NCBI RefSeq assembly: GCF_013155395.1
Contig: NZ_JABJWC010000024.1
Location: forward strand, 1 to 49,203
Reading direction: 5' to 3'
Source: Komagataeibacter melomenusus
GTDB taxonomy: Bacteria > Pseudomonadota > Alphaproteobacteria > Acetobacterales > Acetobacteraceae
DNA length: 49,203 nt
Part shown: piece after piece, positions 1 through 7,171 of the stretch
How the letters are laid out: every line of letters begins with the position of its first letter
Numbering within the stretch: the first letter of the stretch is position 1
Program-made: the position numbers and the translations under genes
Notes under the pieces: model-generated
Told to the model about the DNA's origin: nothing
Databases searched by the model: none
What the model saw: the letters and a program-made list of their open reading frames with translations, nothing else

Positions 1-203
1 CGGTAATAGACCGGCGGCGGGGGTGGCGGGCCGAAGGCATCGACCATGGCGCCGCCCACGACACCGCCCACCAGGCCCCCCACCAGCCCGCCTACAAACG
101 CATCGCCCGCGCCGCCACGCCCGTGGGCCTGGGCCTGCGGCGCCGCGACGGCCATCGCGGCCAGAAGGGTCAGCCCCGCTGCAATACGCCCCATGTTCTT
201 CAT
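1..203 (-). CDS. Glycine-zipper exported protein, C-terminus beyond the window
   Basis: The reading frame starts at ATG 203 on the minus strand, behind an AGG-containing ribosome site, and runs off the left edge, so only 67 residues are seen. It begins with a classic signal peptide: Lys near the start, a Leu/Ala hydrophobic core and an Ala-rich cleavage region near residues 20-26 ending AQA. The mature part is small and Gly/Val-rich, with repeated GGLVGG units (a glycine-zipper pattern often seen in membrane-associated or outer-membrane proteins), then a run of six prolines and tyrosines. Export is well supported by the sequence. Its function is not known, and the family could not be named without the rest of the protein. 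Confidence 0.6.
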   Translation of the reverse strand, partial: MKNMGRIAAGLTLLAAMAVAAPQAQAHGRGGAGDAFVGGLVGGLVGGVVGGAMVDAFGPPPPPPVYY

Positions 204-330
204 GACCTGTATCCTGATCCTGTCCTGTTCTGGCAGGGCATGCAGCCCCGCCAGAAGCATTCAGACCGGATGGACATGGCGATTTACGGGCAGGCTCCGC
301 CCTTTTCATGCCATAAAGCGGACCGGAATG

Positions 331-927
331 TTACGGATGGGCCGCGCGCAGTTCCTTCAGCCCCGACGGGATCTCGAACACGCTTGCATCCTGCGGGGCG
401 TGGTTGACCGATGTGGCCTCGACCATGACCTTGCCATCGCGGATGACCTCAAGCATCACGCCGTCATCGGTGTAGCAGATCTCGCTGGCGCGCTGGTCGG
501 TATCCTGCGTCTGCCACAGGGCACAGGGCAGCCCCGCCACCTTTGATACGCCCGTGCGCAGCCACGTGCCCTGCGCGCGCTGGCCCATCTGCACATTGGC
601 GGCGCCGGGGGCGGGAATGACGGTCTTGATCTTCTGGTCGGCGTTCACCACCGTCAGCGTGCCCGCGTGGTAGTCGGTAATCATGTAGGTGGTGGCATTG
701 GCGGGATCGACGCGCTGCATCATGCGGCTGGCCGACCACCGCATGCGCTGGCTCATGGTCTGGCTCGTGTCGTGCGGGGGGTAGATGGTGTAGGTCACGT
801 CCACATCGGCCTGTGGGGTGACATAGGGGGATGAAGGCTCATCGGCTGCCCGCGCGCTGGCAGCGCCCGCAACGAGCAGGCAGGCCAGCAGGGCAGCCCG
901 GCCCAGGGCTGGGGTAATCCGTGTCAC
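331..927 (-). CDS. Exported DUF4412-like protein, copy 2
   Basis: A 198-residue exported protein of unknown function. A GTG start at 927 is chosen because AAGGA lies nine bases upstream; TTG 936 is an alternative. The signal peptide has a Leu/Ala core and ends near ARA-AD. The mature part describes an outer-barrel-like pattern: a beta-rich start (VDVTYTIYPP), an MRW motif, then alternating strands. A Cys pair (PCALW and EICYTDDGVML) matches positions in the neighbouring gene, whose stop is about 35 bases upstream, so the two are tandem duplicates read on one transcript after aat. Resemblance to DUF4412-type proteins (exported, LolA-like fold) is by pattern only. The partner or substrate is unknown. 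Confidence 0.65.
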   Translation of the reverse strand: MTRITPALGRAALLACLLVAGAASARAADEPSSPYVTPQADVDVTYTIYPPHDTSQTMSQRMRWSASRMMQRVDPANATTYMITDYHAGTLTVVNADQKIKTVIPAPGAANVQMGQRAQGTWLRTGVSKVAGLPCALWQTQDTDQRASEICYTDDGVMLEVIRDGKVMVEATSVNHAPQDASVFEIPSGLKELRAAHP

Positions 928-961
928 GTCATGCAATCCTTGAAAAAAACGGGCAGGCCGG

Positions 962-1642
962 TCAGCCACCCTTGTTGTCCCTGGCCGCGGGCGTGCCGGG
1001 CGGCGGTGGCGGCTCGACCTTGCGGTAGCCCTCGGGCGGCTGGAACATGCTGTCGGGTATGGGGCCATAGACCACTTTCGTCGCCTCGAGCCGGCCTTTC
1101 AGCCCGTCGCCATCCACCCCGATCTCCTGCAGCACCACGCCATCGTCGGTCACGCAGGCGGTGGCGTTGCCCTGGTCGGTCGTGACATCCCACTGCGTGC
1201 AGGCCACGCCCGCCACGCTCGACGTGCCCTTGCGGGCAAACGTCATGGACAGGTCGAGCAGGAAGGGGTTGCGGATGCCGTAGCGGGCATCAAGCTGGCT
1301 GTACACCTTCTGCGGGTTGATGATGATGGTGACCTGGCGGCTCATGCGGTTGAGAATCGTCTCGCCCATGCCCTGCGGGCTGTCGATTCGCATCAGCCCG
1401 CCATTATAGGCGAACCACGTGCGCACCGCCTTGGGCTCGGGCACGCCATCGGGCTGCACGTTATAGTCCACCTGCACGTCACGGGTGGGGGTAAGCGGCG
1501 GATGCACGGCCGCGCCGTCCTGCGCCCGCGCGGCGCACAGGCCCGTGGCAGACAGCGCCACCGCCACCAGCGCCACCCGGCCCGGCAGCCGCATGCGCCT
1601 GTTCATCCAGCGCCGCGCCAGGCGGGCCGTTGCATGCTTCAT
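962..1642 (-). CDS. Exported DUF4412-like protein, copy 1
   Basis: A 226-residue exported protein starting at ATG 1642, with AAAGGGG about seven bases upstream. The N-terminus has two clusters of Arg, then a hydrophobic stretch and a cleavage site near ARAQD (about residue 38). The mature domain shares the order of the following gene: VQVDYNVQP, a WFAYNGGLMRID segment, a Met/Ser-rich stretch, then CTQWDV and ACVTDDGVVLQE with the same two Cys. It ends in a Pro-rich tail (PPPPPG) that the second copy lacks. It sits 50 bases after aat on the same strand and is probably co-transcribed with it. It is DUF4412-like by pattern; no enzymatic motif is visible. Confidence 0.65.
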   Translation of the reverse strand: MKHATARLARRWMNRRMRLPGRVALVAVALSATGLCAARAQDGAAVHPPLTPTRDVQVDYNVQPDGVPEPKAVRTWFAYNGGLMRIDSPQGMGETILNRMSRQVTIIINPQKVYSQLDARYGIRNPFLLDLSMTFARKGTSSVAGVACTQWDVTTDQGNATACVTDDGVVLQEIGVDGDGLKGRLEATKVVYGPIPDSMFQPPEGYRKVEPPPPPGTPAARDNKGG

Positions 1643-1692
1643 CACATATCCCCTTTCATCTGCGCAGACGGAAGCCCGCATGCGTGGCCCTG

Positions 1693-2376
1693 TCAACCGC
1701 CCACCCCCTCCACCCCGCCACGCAGGGCCAGCAGGCCAGCATGCAGCCGCGCGCCTGCATCGTTGCCCACCCATGCGGCCTGCCCCGCCACCGCGCGGGC
1801 CAACTGGCGCATGTAGTCATCAGCCGGAATCTCGACCCCGCCGAACCCGGCCAGATGCGCCGTGCCGAACTGCGTATCGAGCAGCGTGAAGCCGCCCAGG
1901 CGCAGCCGGGCGACCAGATGCACCAGCGCCACCTTCGAGGCATCGCGCATGCGGCTGAACATGCTCTCGCCAAAAAACGCCTGCCCGATCACCACGCCAT
2001 ACAGCCCGCCCACAAGCCGGCCTTCATGGCGCACCTCAACGCTGTGGGCATGGCCCATGTCATGGAGTTGGCAGAACAGGGTGCGGATACGCGGGTTGAT
2101 CCATGTATTCTCACGCCCCGGCGCAGGCTCCGCGCAGCCATCCATCACGGCGGGAAAGTCATGATCGGTCGTAACCGCAAAACGCTGCGACAGCGCCGTG
2201 CGCATGAGCCTGCGCGGCGCATGGAAACCGCCATCAAGCGGCAGGATGCCCCGCATTTCGGGGTAGAACCATTCCAGATCATCGGAACGGGCATCGGGCG
2301 CCATGGGGAACAGCCCCGCCCTGTAGGCACGCAGCATAAGGTCCGGCGTGATGGGAACCGTCTCTTGACCCGTCAT
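1693..2376 (-). CDS. aat: Leucyl/phenylalanyl-tRNA--protein transferase
   Basis: Aat moves Leu or Phe from an aminoacyl-tRNA to N-terminal Arg or Lys of proteins, making an N-degron that ClpS hands to ClpAP in the cytosol. The 227-residue product is of normal length. Family motifs appear in order: AYRAGLFPM (17-25), [12 protein letters not shown] (36-47), TWINPRI (91-97), GHAHSVEV (108-115), the long glycine-rich [18 protein letters not shown] block (123-140) and [16 protein letters not shown] (165-180). ATG 2376 is chosen because homology begins at once; the open frame extends far upstream but only as the shadow of the divergent gene. clpS and clpA, its pathway partners, are also in this window at 29.0-31.9 kb. 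Confidence 0.95.
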   Translation of the reverse strand: MTGQETVPITPDLMLRAYRAGLFPMAPDARSDDLEWFYPEMRGILPLDGGFHAPRRLMRTALSQRFAVTTDHDFPAVMDGCAEPAPGRENTWINPRIRTLFCQLHDMGHAHSVEVRHEGRLVGGLYGVVIGQAFFGESMFSRMRDASKVALVHLVARLRLGGFTLLDTQFGTAHLAGFGGVEIPADDYMRQLARAVAGQAAWVGNDAGARLHAGLLALRGGVEGVGG

Positions 2377-2460
2377 GTTCTTAGGATAACCCTTTCGCAC
2401 GCAATCATGGGCATGATCGCCCCCCCGCATGCACCCATCTGGCAGGAGAAACCATCCCCC

Positions 2461-3435
2461 ATGTCCGACACCCGTCCGCGCCTTCTGATGACCCAGCGCC
2501 AGACCCTTCCCGTAATGCAGCGTATTGAACAGAGTTTTAACATATCTGGCGTGCCGGAGCACAAACTCACAACGCGCGAACTGCTCGATGCCGCCCGGGC
2601 TTTCCAGCCACAGGCGATCCTGTTTTCCACCGGCCTGCATCTGCGCCATGACGACGTGGCCCAGTTGCCCGACTGCGTGAAGATCGTGGCCACCGTGAGC
2701 GTCGGCACCGATCACCTCGACATCGCGGCACTGCACGCGCGCGGCATCATCGTGACCAACACGCCCGATGTGCTGACCGACTGCAATGCCGACATGGCCA
2801 TGCTGCTCATGCTTGCCGCAGCGCGCAGGGCGGGCGAATACACCACGCTGATGCGCCAGGGCTGGGGGCGCGGGCTGGCCATGGACGAGATGCTGGGCAC
2901 GCGCATCAGCGGCAAGCGGCTGGGCATCGTGGGCATGGGGCGCATCGGCCGCGGCGTGGCAAAGCGCGCGCGCGGGTTTGACATGCAGGTGATGTATTCC
3001 AACCGCCGCCGCCTGCCCGCCGGGCAGGAGGAAGGGGCGACCTATTTCAGCACCGTGGCCGACATGCTGCCCCATTGCGACATCCTGAGCCTGCACCTGC
3101 CTGCCTCCCCCGAGACCGATGGCATGATCAATGCCGACCTGCTGGGCCGCCTGCCCAGGGGCGCCATCTTCATCAACGCCGCCCGTGGCGCGCTGGTTGA
3201 TGAGGATGCGCTGATCGCGGCGCTGAAAAGCGGGCAGCTTGCCGCAGCCGGGCTGGATGTGTACCGCAACGAACCCAATCCCGATCCGCGCTTTCTCGAA
3301 CTGCCCAACGTATTCCTGACCCCGCATATGGGCAGCGCCACCACCGAGACGCGCAGCGACATGGGCATGCTCGCCCTTGATAACGTGGAAGCCGTGCTGA
3401 ACGGACGCGCAGCACTGACCCCGGTCAAGAACTGA
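2461..3435 (+). CDS. D-2-hydroxyacid dehydrogenase (glyoxylate/hydroxypyruvate reductase type)
   Basis: A 324-residue NAD(P)-dependent D-2-hydroxyacid dehydrogenase. The nucleotide-binding motif GMGRIG lies at 158-163. The catalytic triad is Arg242 (in [13 protein letters not shown]), Glu271 (in RNEPNPDP) and His289 (in LTPHMGSAT). The VSVGTDHLD segment (80-87) and AARGALVDE are typical of the GyaR/GhrB branch, which reduces glyoxylate, hydroxypyruvate or 2-ketogluconate to the D-hydroxyacid. In acetic acid bacteria 2-ketogluconate is a plausible substrate, but the sequence does not decide between them. The gene is divergent from aat, with 84 bases between the starts. ATG 2461 begins the homologous region; longer in-frame starts overlap aat. 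Confidence 0.85.
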   Translation: MSDTRPRLLMTQRQTLPVMQRIEQSFNISGVPEHKLTTRELLDAARAFQPQAILFSTGLHLRHDDVAQLPDCVKIVATVSVGTDHLDIAALHARGIIVTNTPDVLTDCNADMAMLLMLAAARRAGEYTTLMRQGWGRGLAMDEMLGTRISGKRLGIVGMGRIGRGVAKRARGFDMQVMYSNRRRLPAGQEEGATYFSTVADMLPHCDILSLHLPASPETDGMINADLLGRLPRGAIFINAARGALVDEDALIAALKSGQLAAAGLDVYRNEPNPDPRFLELPNVFLTPHMGSATTETRSDMGMLALDNVEAVLNGRAALTPVKN

Positions 3436-3460
3436 CCCGCCCCCTTACGGAGACGCACAC

Positions 3461-3661
3461 ATGGGCATTGCCGGTATTTTCGTCATCTTCACGCTGCTCG
3501 CCATCGGGCTGGACCTGCTTGCCCCCCGCTACGGGGGCATACTGGGCACGCTGCTGAAGTTCTATCTGGGCTTCCTGCTGGTGGCGACATGCATCGAACT
3601 GCGCAACGCCTTCCGCCCCGCCGTGACGAAAGAAGGAGGCGCAGGGCCAGAGACGGCCTGA
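3461..3661 (+). CDS. Small two-segment membrane protein
   Basis: A 66-residue protein starting at ATG 3461, eight bases behind CGGAGA and 25 bases after the dehydrogenase stop, so probably translated from the same mRNA. It has two hydrophobic segments (about residues 2-21 and 28-47) separated by a short APRYGG turn, and a charged C-terminus ending in GPETA. The length and layout suggest a small inner-membrane protein. No family is recognised. The good ribosome site and position in the operon argue that it is real. Confidence 0.5.
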   Translation: MGIAGIFVIFTLLAIGLDLLAPRYGGILGTLLKFYLGFLLVATCIELRNAFRPAVTKEGGAGPETA

Positions 3662-3684
3662 AACGGCCCGGCTCCTGGAAAACA

Positions 3685-3764
3685 GAAGTTTTTGGTGAAG
3701 CTTTTTTCAAAAAGCTTCAGGAGGACACCGCCTTTTCGGAAAAAGGCGGCCCCCCGAAACGTTT
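3685..3764 (+). repeat. Dispersed twin-hairpin repeat, copy A (complete)
   Basis: An outer arm GAAGTTTTTGGTG (from 3685) is followed by hairpin 1, GAAGC-T6-C-A5-GCTTC (3697-3718), a short linker, hairpin 2, CCGCC-TTTTCGGAAAAA-GGCGG (3728-3749), and a degenerate closing arm (CCGAAACGTTT). It lies between the convergent genes ending at 3661 and 3768, where it could terminate transcription from both sides. Four related copies are at 11.2, 15.8, 32.4 and 49.06 kb. Confidence 0.8.
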
Positions 3765-3767
3765 CCC

Positions 3768-4613
3768 TCAGGCCTCGCGCGCCTGGCTTGCGGCATGCGC
3801 CTTGAGGTCGGCTGCGGTGCGGCGCACTTCGGGTCCGTATTCGCGCTCGAGCCTGCGGATGGTGAAATGCGCCTGCGCCACCGCGCGGTAATGCGACAGG
3901 AACGCCGCATTGAGCGAGGCCCCGCACAACGCGCCCGCCACCGGCATCATCTGCAACGCAAATTTGCGTGACAGGCCCAGCCCGTAATGGGTCGCGACCT
4001 CGCTGACCAGCATCACCACCGGGCGGCCACGCAGCATGGCGCGGGCGGAGAAATAGCCAAGCTCGCTTTCCTCTGCCGGGCCTTTCCTGGCACCAAACGG
4101 GAAGGCCCGCAGCGCAAAGACTTCAAGACAGGCCGCGCGCGAGGCTTCGGTGGAGAGGTCCTCGCCATTCTCGCGCGCGATGCGGGCGATCTCGCGCATG
4201 ATGGCCATGGTGGTGAAGCTCACATCGGCCAGCAGCCCCGGCAGGCCGGTAAAACCGCCCACCGCACCCGACACGGTCACCGCCGCCTTGAGCGCGGGGT
4301 CGCGCCACGTGCCACTGGTGCTGGCCTCGGCCGAGACATCATGCGGGCGGTCCATGCCCACCACCGCAAGGTCGAACGCGCGGCGGATGGCCGCCTCCGC
4401 CGTGGCCTGCAACTTGGCCTGCAGCGTAGGCGCCAGCCCCAGCGTACGCATGCCCAGCATGGCCGCCTGCCCCACGGCGCCGCCCATGAGGTCGGCCAGG
4501 CGCACCAGCACGCCCCGCCCGGTCTCGACACGTTCCAGCGCCTGCTGGAGTTCAGTGATACACGCGCTGTCCAGCGTCAGCGGTGCCAGTTCGTTTGCGG
4601 AACCTGCACTCAT
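3768..4613 (-). CDS. EcsC family protein
   Basis: A 281-residue protein resembling the EcsC family, whose Bacillus subtilis namesake is encoded with an ABC transporter; its biochemical role is unknown. A central glycine/alanine-rich hydrophobic stretch (VSGAVGGFTGLPGLLADVSF) and later VAGALCGASLNAAFL match the family's membrane-associating helices. The C-terminus is charged and helical (FTIRRLEREYG). There is no ABC transporter beside it here. It ends four bases after the copy A repeat. Family assignment is from pattern memory and is fairly good; function is open. Confidence 0.7.
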   Translation of the reverse strand: MSAGSANELAPLTLDSACITELQQALERVETGRGVLVRLADLMGGAVGQAAMLGMRTLGLAPTLQAKLQATAEAAIRRAFDLAVVGMDRPHDVSAEASTSGTWRDPALKAAVTVSGAVGGFTGLPGLLADVSFTTMAIMREIARIARENGEDLSTEASRAACLEVFALRAFPFGARKGPAEESELGYFSARAMLRGRPVVMLVSEVATHYGLGLSRKFALQMMPVAGALCGASLNAAFLSHYRAVAQAHFTIRRLEREYGPEVRRTAADLKAHAASQAREA

Positions 4614-4793
4614 TACAATGCCCTTCGCCTGAATCTATCGTACCGCGCGCCAGCCTGCGGGCCACGCCATGGCAGCGCAGCCCCACATGGCCAGCCGCGA
4701 CGCCCATTGCGGCAATTGCCACCGTTTCAGCACCATGATGGCATTCTTGCAACGGGCATGAGCATGCCCGCAGCCATGAAACGCGGGCACGGC

Positions 4794-5207
4794 CTAGCTG
4801 TTCCAGCCCCCCATGCGGCACAGATGCGCCCAGTGCGCCGCCGATACCGGCACGACGGACAGGCGCGACTGCCGCACCAGCGCCAGGTCGGCCAGCGCCG
4901 GATCGGCCTTGATTGCGGCCAGCGTCACGGGGCGCGGCATGGGGCCTGTGGCGCGCACGTCCACGCACACCCACCGGCCATCTTCCGCCGTGGGGTCGGG
5001 ATAGGCCTCGCGCACGACTTCAACCACGCCCACGATCTCGCGGCCCACGTTGGAGTGATAGAAGAAGGCCCGGTCGCCCACACGCATGGCGGCAAGGTTC
5101 TTCTTCGCCTGGTGGTTGCGCACGCCGGTCCACGGTTCCGTGCCGTTTGCCACCTGCTCTTCCCACGAAAACGCATCCGGCTCGGACTTGATCAGCCAGT
5201 AGGCCAT
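4794..5207 (-). CDS. EVE domain protein
   Basis: A 137-residue single-domain EVE protein (PUA-like fold, related to THYN1/YTH). It has the canonical start MAYWLIKSEPDAFSWEE, then TGVRNHQAKKNL, the AFFYHSN segment and GVVEVVREAYPD. EVE domains bind modified bases in DNA or RNA, and in bacteria many are fused to or encoded near restriction or stress genes. Here it stands beside a YciI protein, which is a common housekeeping context rather than a defence island. The length is normal and the start is fixed by the conserved N-terminus. Between this gene and the EcsC start (4614-4793) no gene or signal was found. Confidence 0.9.
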   Translation of the reverse strand: MAYWLIKSEPDAFSWEEQVANGTEPWTGVRNHQAKKNLAAMRVGDRAFFYHSNVGREIVGVVEVVREAYPDPTAEDGRWVCVDVRATGPMPRPVTLAAIKADPALADLALVRQSRLSVVPVSAAHWAHLCRMGGWNS

Positions 5208-5216
5208 GACCGTTTT

Positions 5217-5510
5217 CTACTCCACCCGCAGCCCATCACGAAAAACTGAACGGAACGGACGGATCACCACGCTCTCGAACAGGTCCACCTTGGCATAGGG
5301 GTCTTCCGCCGCGAATCCTTCCGCCGCCGCGCGGTCGGCCATGTCGACTACCAGCAGGCTGCCGCAGGGGCGGTTTTCCGCGTCCAGCAGGGGGCCGCCC
5401 TGCACCAGGTGCTGCCTGTGCTGCTCAAGGTAGGCAAGGTGGCGCTCACGGGTCGCCTTGCGGGTTTCAAGGTGGGCGGGCCTGTCGGTGCAGATGATGG
5501 CAAACAGCAT
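5217..5510 (-). CDS. YciI-like protein
   Basis: A 97-residue YciI-family protein (ferredoxin-like alpha/beta barrel related to muconolactone isomerase). Features are the opening MLFAIICTD strand, an RKATRERHLAYLEQH helix with the conserved His, GGPLLD and the ending segment AEDPYAKVDLFESVVIRPF. The His and Asp are the presumed active-site residues in the family; the reaction is generally unknown. It ends nine bases before the EVE gene start on the same strand, so the two are likely co-transcribed. Confidence 0.85.
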   Translation of the reverse strand: MLFAIICTDRPAHLETRKATRERHLAYLEQHRQHLVQGGPLLDAENRPCGSLLVVDMADRAAAEGFAAEDPYAKVDLFESVVIRPFRSVFRDGLRVE

Positions 5511-5687
5511 GTTTTATCCTCCTGTGGGCCAACCGCCCCATGATTGGGACAGGACTGGCCGTGTCTTTTTTAACGCGATAGTGTAGAGCAACAAAACGTC
5601 AGCCCCTACCCACCCGTGGGGGAAGGCCGGAATTTCTTGACCGTTTTCATTGCAGGGACAGGTGCCCCCGGCACGGATGGATCAACC

Positions 5688-6488
5688 TTGAACGCAACGC
5701 AGAGCCTTACCGCGCGAACCGGTAACCTTTTTCACCGTTATGCCAACCCTGGCCGTTTCCTGCGCATGGGGGCGAAGCTGCAGCCGTGGCTGACATGGCC
5801 CGCCCTTGTGCTGTCGGTTGCCGGAATCGTGTGGGGGCTGTTCTTCTCCCCCGCTGACTGGCAGCAGGGCGACAGCGTGCGCATCATGTACGTGCATGTG
5901 CCTACCGCATGGCTGGCATCATCCGGTTATATGGGCCTTGCGGTGTGCTCGCTGCTCTCGCTGGTGTGGCGCCACCCGCTGGCCGACCTTGCGGCGGTGG
6001 AAATCGGGCCGGTAGGCGCTGCCATCACCGCCGTGTGCCTGGCCACCGGCTCGCTGTGGGGCAAGCCGATGTGGGGCACGTGGTGGGTGTGGGATGCGCG
6101 GCTGACCTCGGTGCTGGTGCTGTTCTTCCTGTATCTGGGTCATATCGCGCTGATCCGCGCGTTTGACGAGCCGCAGCGCGGCTACCGCGCCGCCGCCATC
6201 CTTGGCCTTGCGGGCGCGGTTGACCTGCCCATCATCAAGTTCAGCGTGCAGTGGTGGAACACCCTCCACCAGCCCGACAGCATTACGGTGACCGGCGCGC
6301 CCACCATGTCCACCTCCATGCTGTGGCCGCTCGGCCTGACCACGCTGGGCTTTACGCTCGGTTTCGCCGCCATCGTGCTCGCCCGCCTGCGCGCCTCCGT
6401 CATGGAAAGCCGCGTGCGCACCATCCTTGCCGCCAACCGGGGCCGCCAGTCAGCCACAGCCCCCCAGCCAGAGCGCGCCACCTCATGA
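5688..6488 (+). CDS. ccmC: Heme exporter/heme-handling protein CcmC
   Basis: CcmC presents heme at the periplasmic face of the inner membrane and passes it to CcmE. The conserved HRYANPGRFLR opening, six hydrophobic segments, the first heme-ligand His in MYVHVPTAW (residue 70) and the second in NTLHQP (194), and the tryptophan-rich WGTWWVWDARLT motif (about 129-139) all fit. The start is uncertain. TTG 5688 has a GGATGGA site five bases upstream and gives 266 residues. GTG 5616 and TTG 5637 are longer options. ATG 5766 would lose the conserved opening and is unlikely. It is the first ccm gene here; no ccmA or ccmB lies directly upstream. Its stop overlaps the ccmD start (ATGA). Confidence 0.9.
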   Translation: MNATQSLTARTGNLFHRYANPGRFLRMGAKLQPWLTWPALVLSVAGIVWGLFFSPADWQQGDSVRIMYVHVPTAWLASSGYMGLAVCSLLSLVWRHPLADLAAVEIGPVGAAITAVCLATGSLWGKPMWGTWWVWDARLTSVLVLFFLYLGHIALIRAFDEPQRGYRAAAILGLAGAVDLPIIKFSVQWWNTLHQPDSITVTGAPTMSTSMLWPLGLTTLGFTLGFAAIVLARLRASVMESRVRTILAANRGRQSATAPQPERATS

Positions 6489-6631
6489 CCCACCTGCCCT
6501 ATATCGTGGCCGCCTATGGCCTGACCCTTGGCGTTGCCGCCATCCTGTCCATCAATGCCACGCTGCGCCTGCGCCAGGCCCGCAGGCGGCTTGCCGCCAT
6601 TGAACAGCCCCGGACACGCCAGCCCTCATGA
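6485..6631 (+). CDS. ccmD: Heme exporter protein CcmD
   Basis: A 48-residue protein starting at ATG 6485, overlapping the ccmC stop, and ending at a TGA that overlaps the ccmE start. One membrane helix (about residues 5-24, IVAAYGLTLGVAAILSI) is followed by a strongly basic, Arg-rich tail (LRLRQARRRLAAIE), the normal CcmD layout. CcmD is a small membrane subunit that releases heme-loaded CcmE from the CcmABC complex. The identity rests on position and topology. Confidence 0.9.
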   Translation: MTHLPYIVAAYGLTLGVAAILSINATLRLRQARRRLAAIEQPRTRQPS

Positions 6632-7152
6632 CCCGCAAGAGCAGACGCCTGTGGCTGGTGGTGGCGTGCATGATCGGGCTGGGCTCGGCAGCCGCCCTTA
6701 CGCTCAATGCCTTTTCATCCAATATCGTGTTCTTCATGGCGCCCTCGCAGGTGCACAGCAAGCCGCCACCGGCTGACCGCACCATCCGCCTTGGCGGCAT
6801 GGTCGTGGCAGGCAGCGTGCACCAGGAGAAGGTGAAGGACGCCCCGGTCGCCATCTTTGACGTAACCGACGGCCAGGCCGCCGTGACCGTGCGCTACGAG
6901 GGCATCCTGCCCGACCTGTTCCGCGAGGGGCAGAGCGTGGTGGCGGTGGGCACGGTCAACCCCGATGGCACGTTCCGCGCCAGCGAGGTGCTGGCCAAGC
7001 ATGACGAGACCTACATGCCCAAGGAAGTGGCCGAGGAACTGCGCCGCAGCGGCAAGTGGGACCCGCGCTTTGGCAAGGCCCCCGACGCTGCAAGCTGGAA
7101 CACCATGACCGCCGCAGACAACGCGAAAAAACCGGCCACCCAGACGCCTTAA
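6628..7152 (+). CDS. ccmE: Periplasmic heme chaperone CcmE
   Basis: CcmE binds heme covalently through a His and carries it from CcmC to CcmF/H. The 174-residue protein has a basic N-terminus with one membrane anchor (about 8-27), an OB-fold beta-barrel domain and the heme-binding motif LAKHDETYMPKEV, in which His125 is the covalent ligand and Tyr129 the axial ligand. The C-terminal tail is flexible and Ala/Thr-rich. Length is normal. The ATG overlaps the ccmD stop. Confidence 0.97.
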   Translation: MTRKSRRLWLVVACMIGLGSAAALTLNAFSSNIVFFMAPSQVHSKPPPADRTIRLGGMVVAGSVHQEKVKDAPVAIFDVTDGQAAVTVRYEGILPDLFREGQSVVAVGTVNPDGTFRASEVLAKHDETYMPKEVAEELRRSGKWDPRFGKAPDAASWNTMTAADNAKKPATQTP

Positions 7153-7171
7153 CGGAAACTGACATCCGACC

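Noticed and set aside
1630-2460. Long open frame upstream of the hydroxyacid dehydrogenase, in frame with it
   Set aside because: It is antisense to aat, rich in His and Arg and lacks a ribosome site; dehydrogenase homology starts at 2461.
4794-5207. EVE protein as part of a defence island
   Set aside because: Neighbours are housekeeping genes (YciI, EcsC, ccm); no restriction or toxin genes are present.
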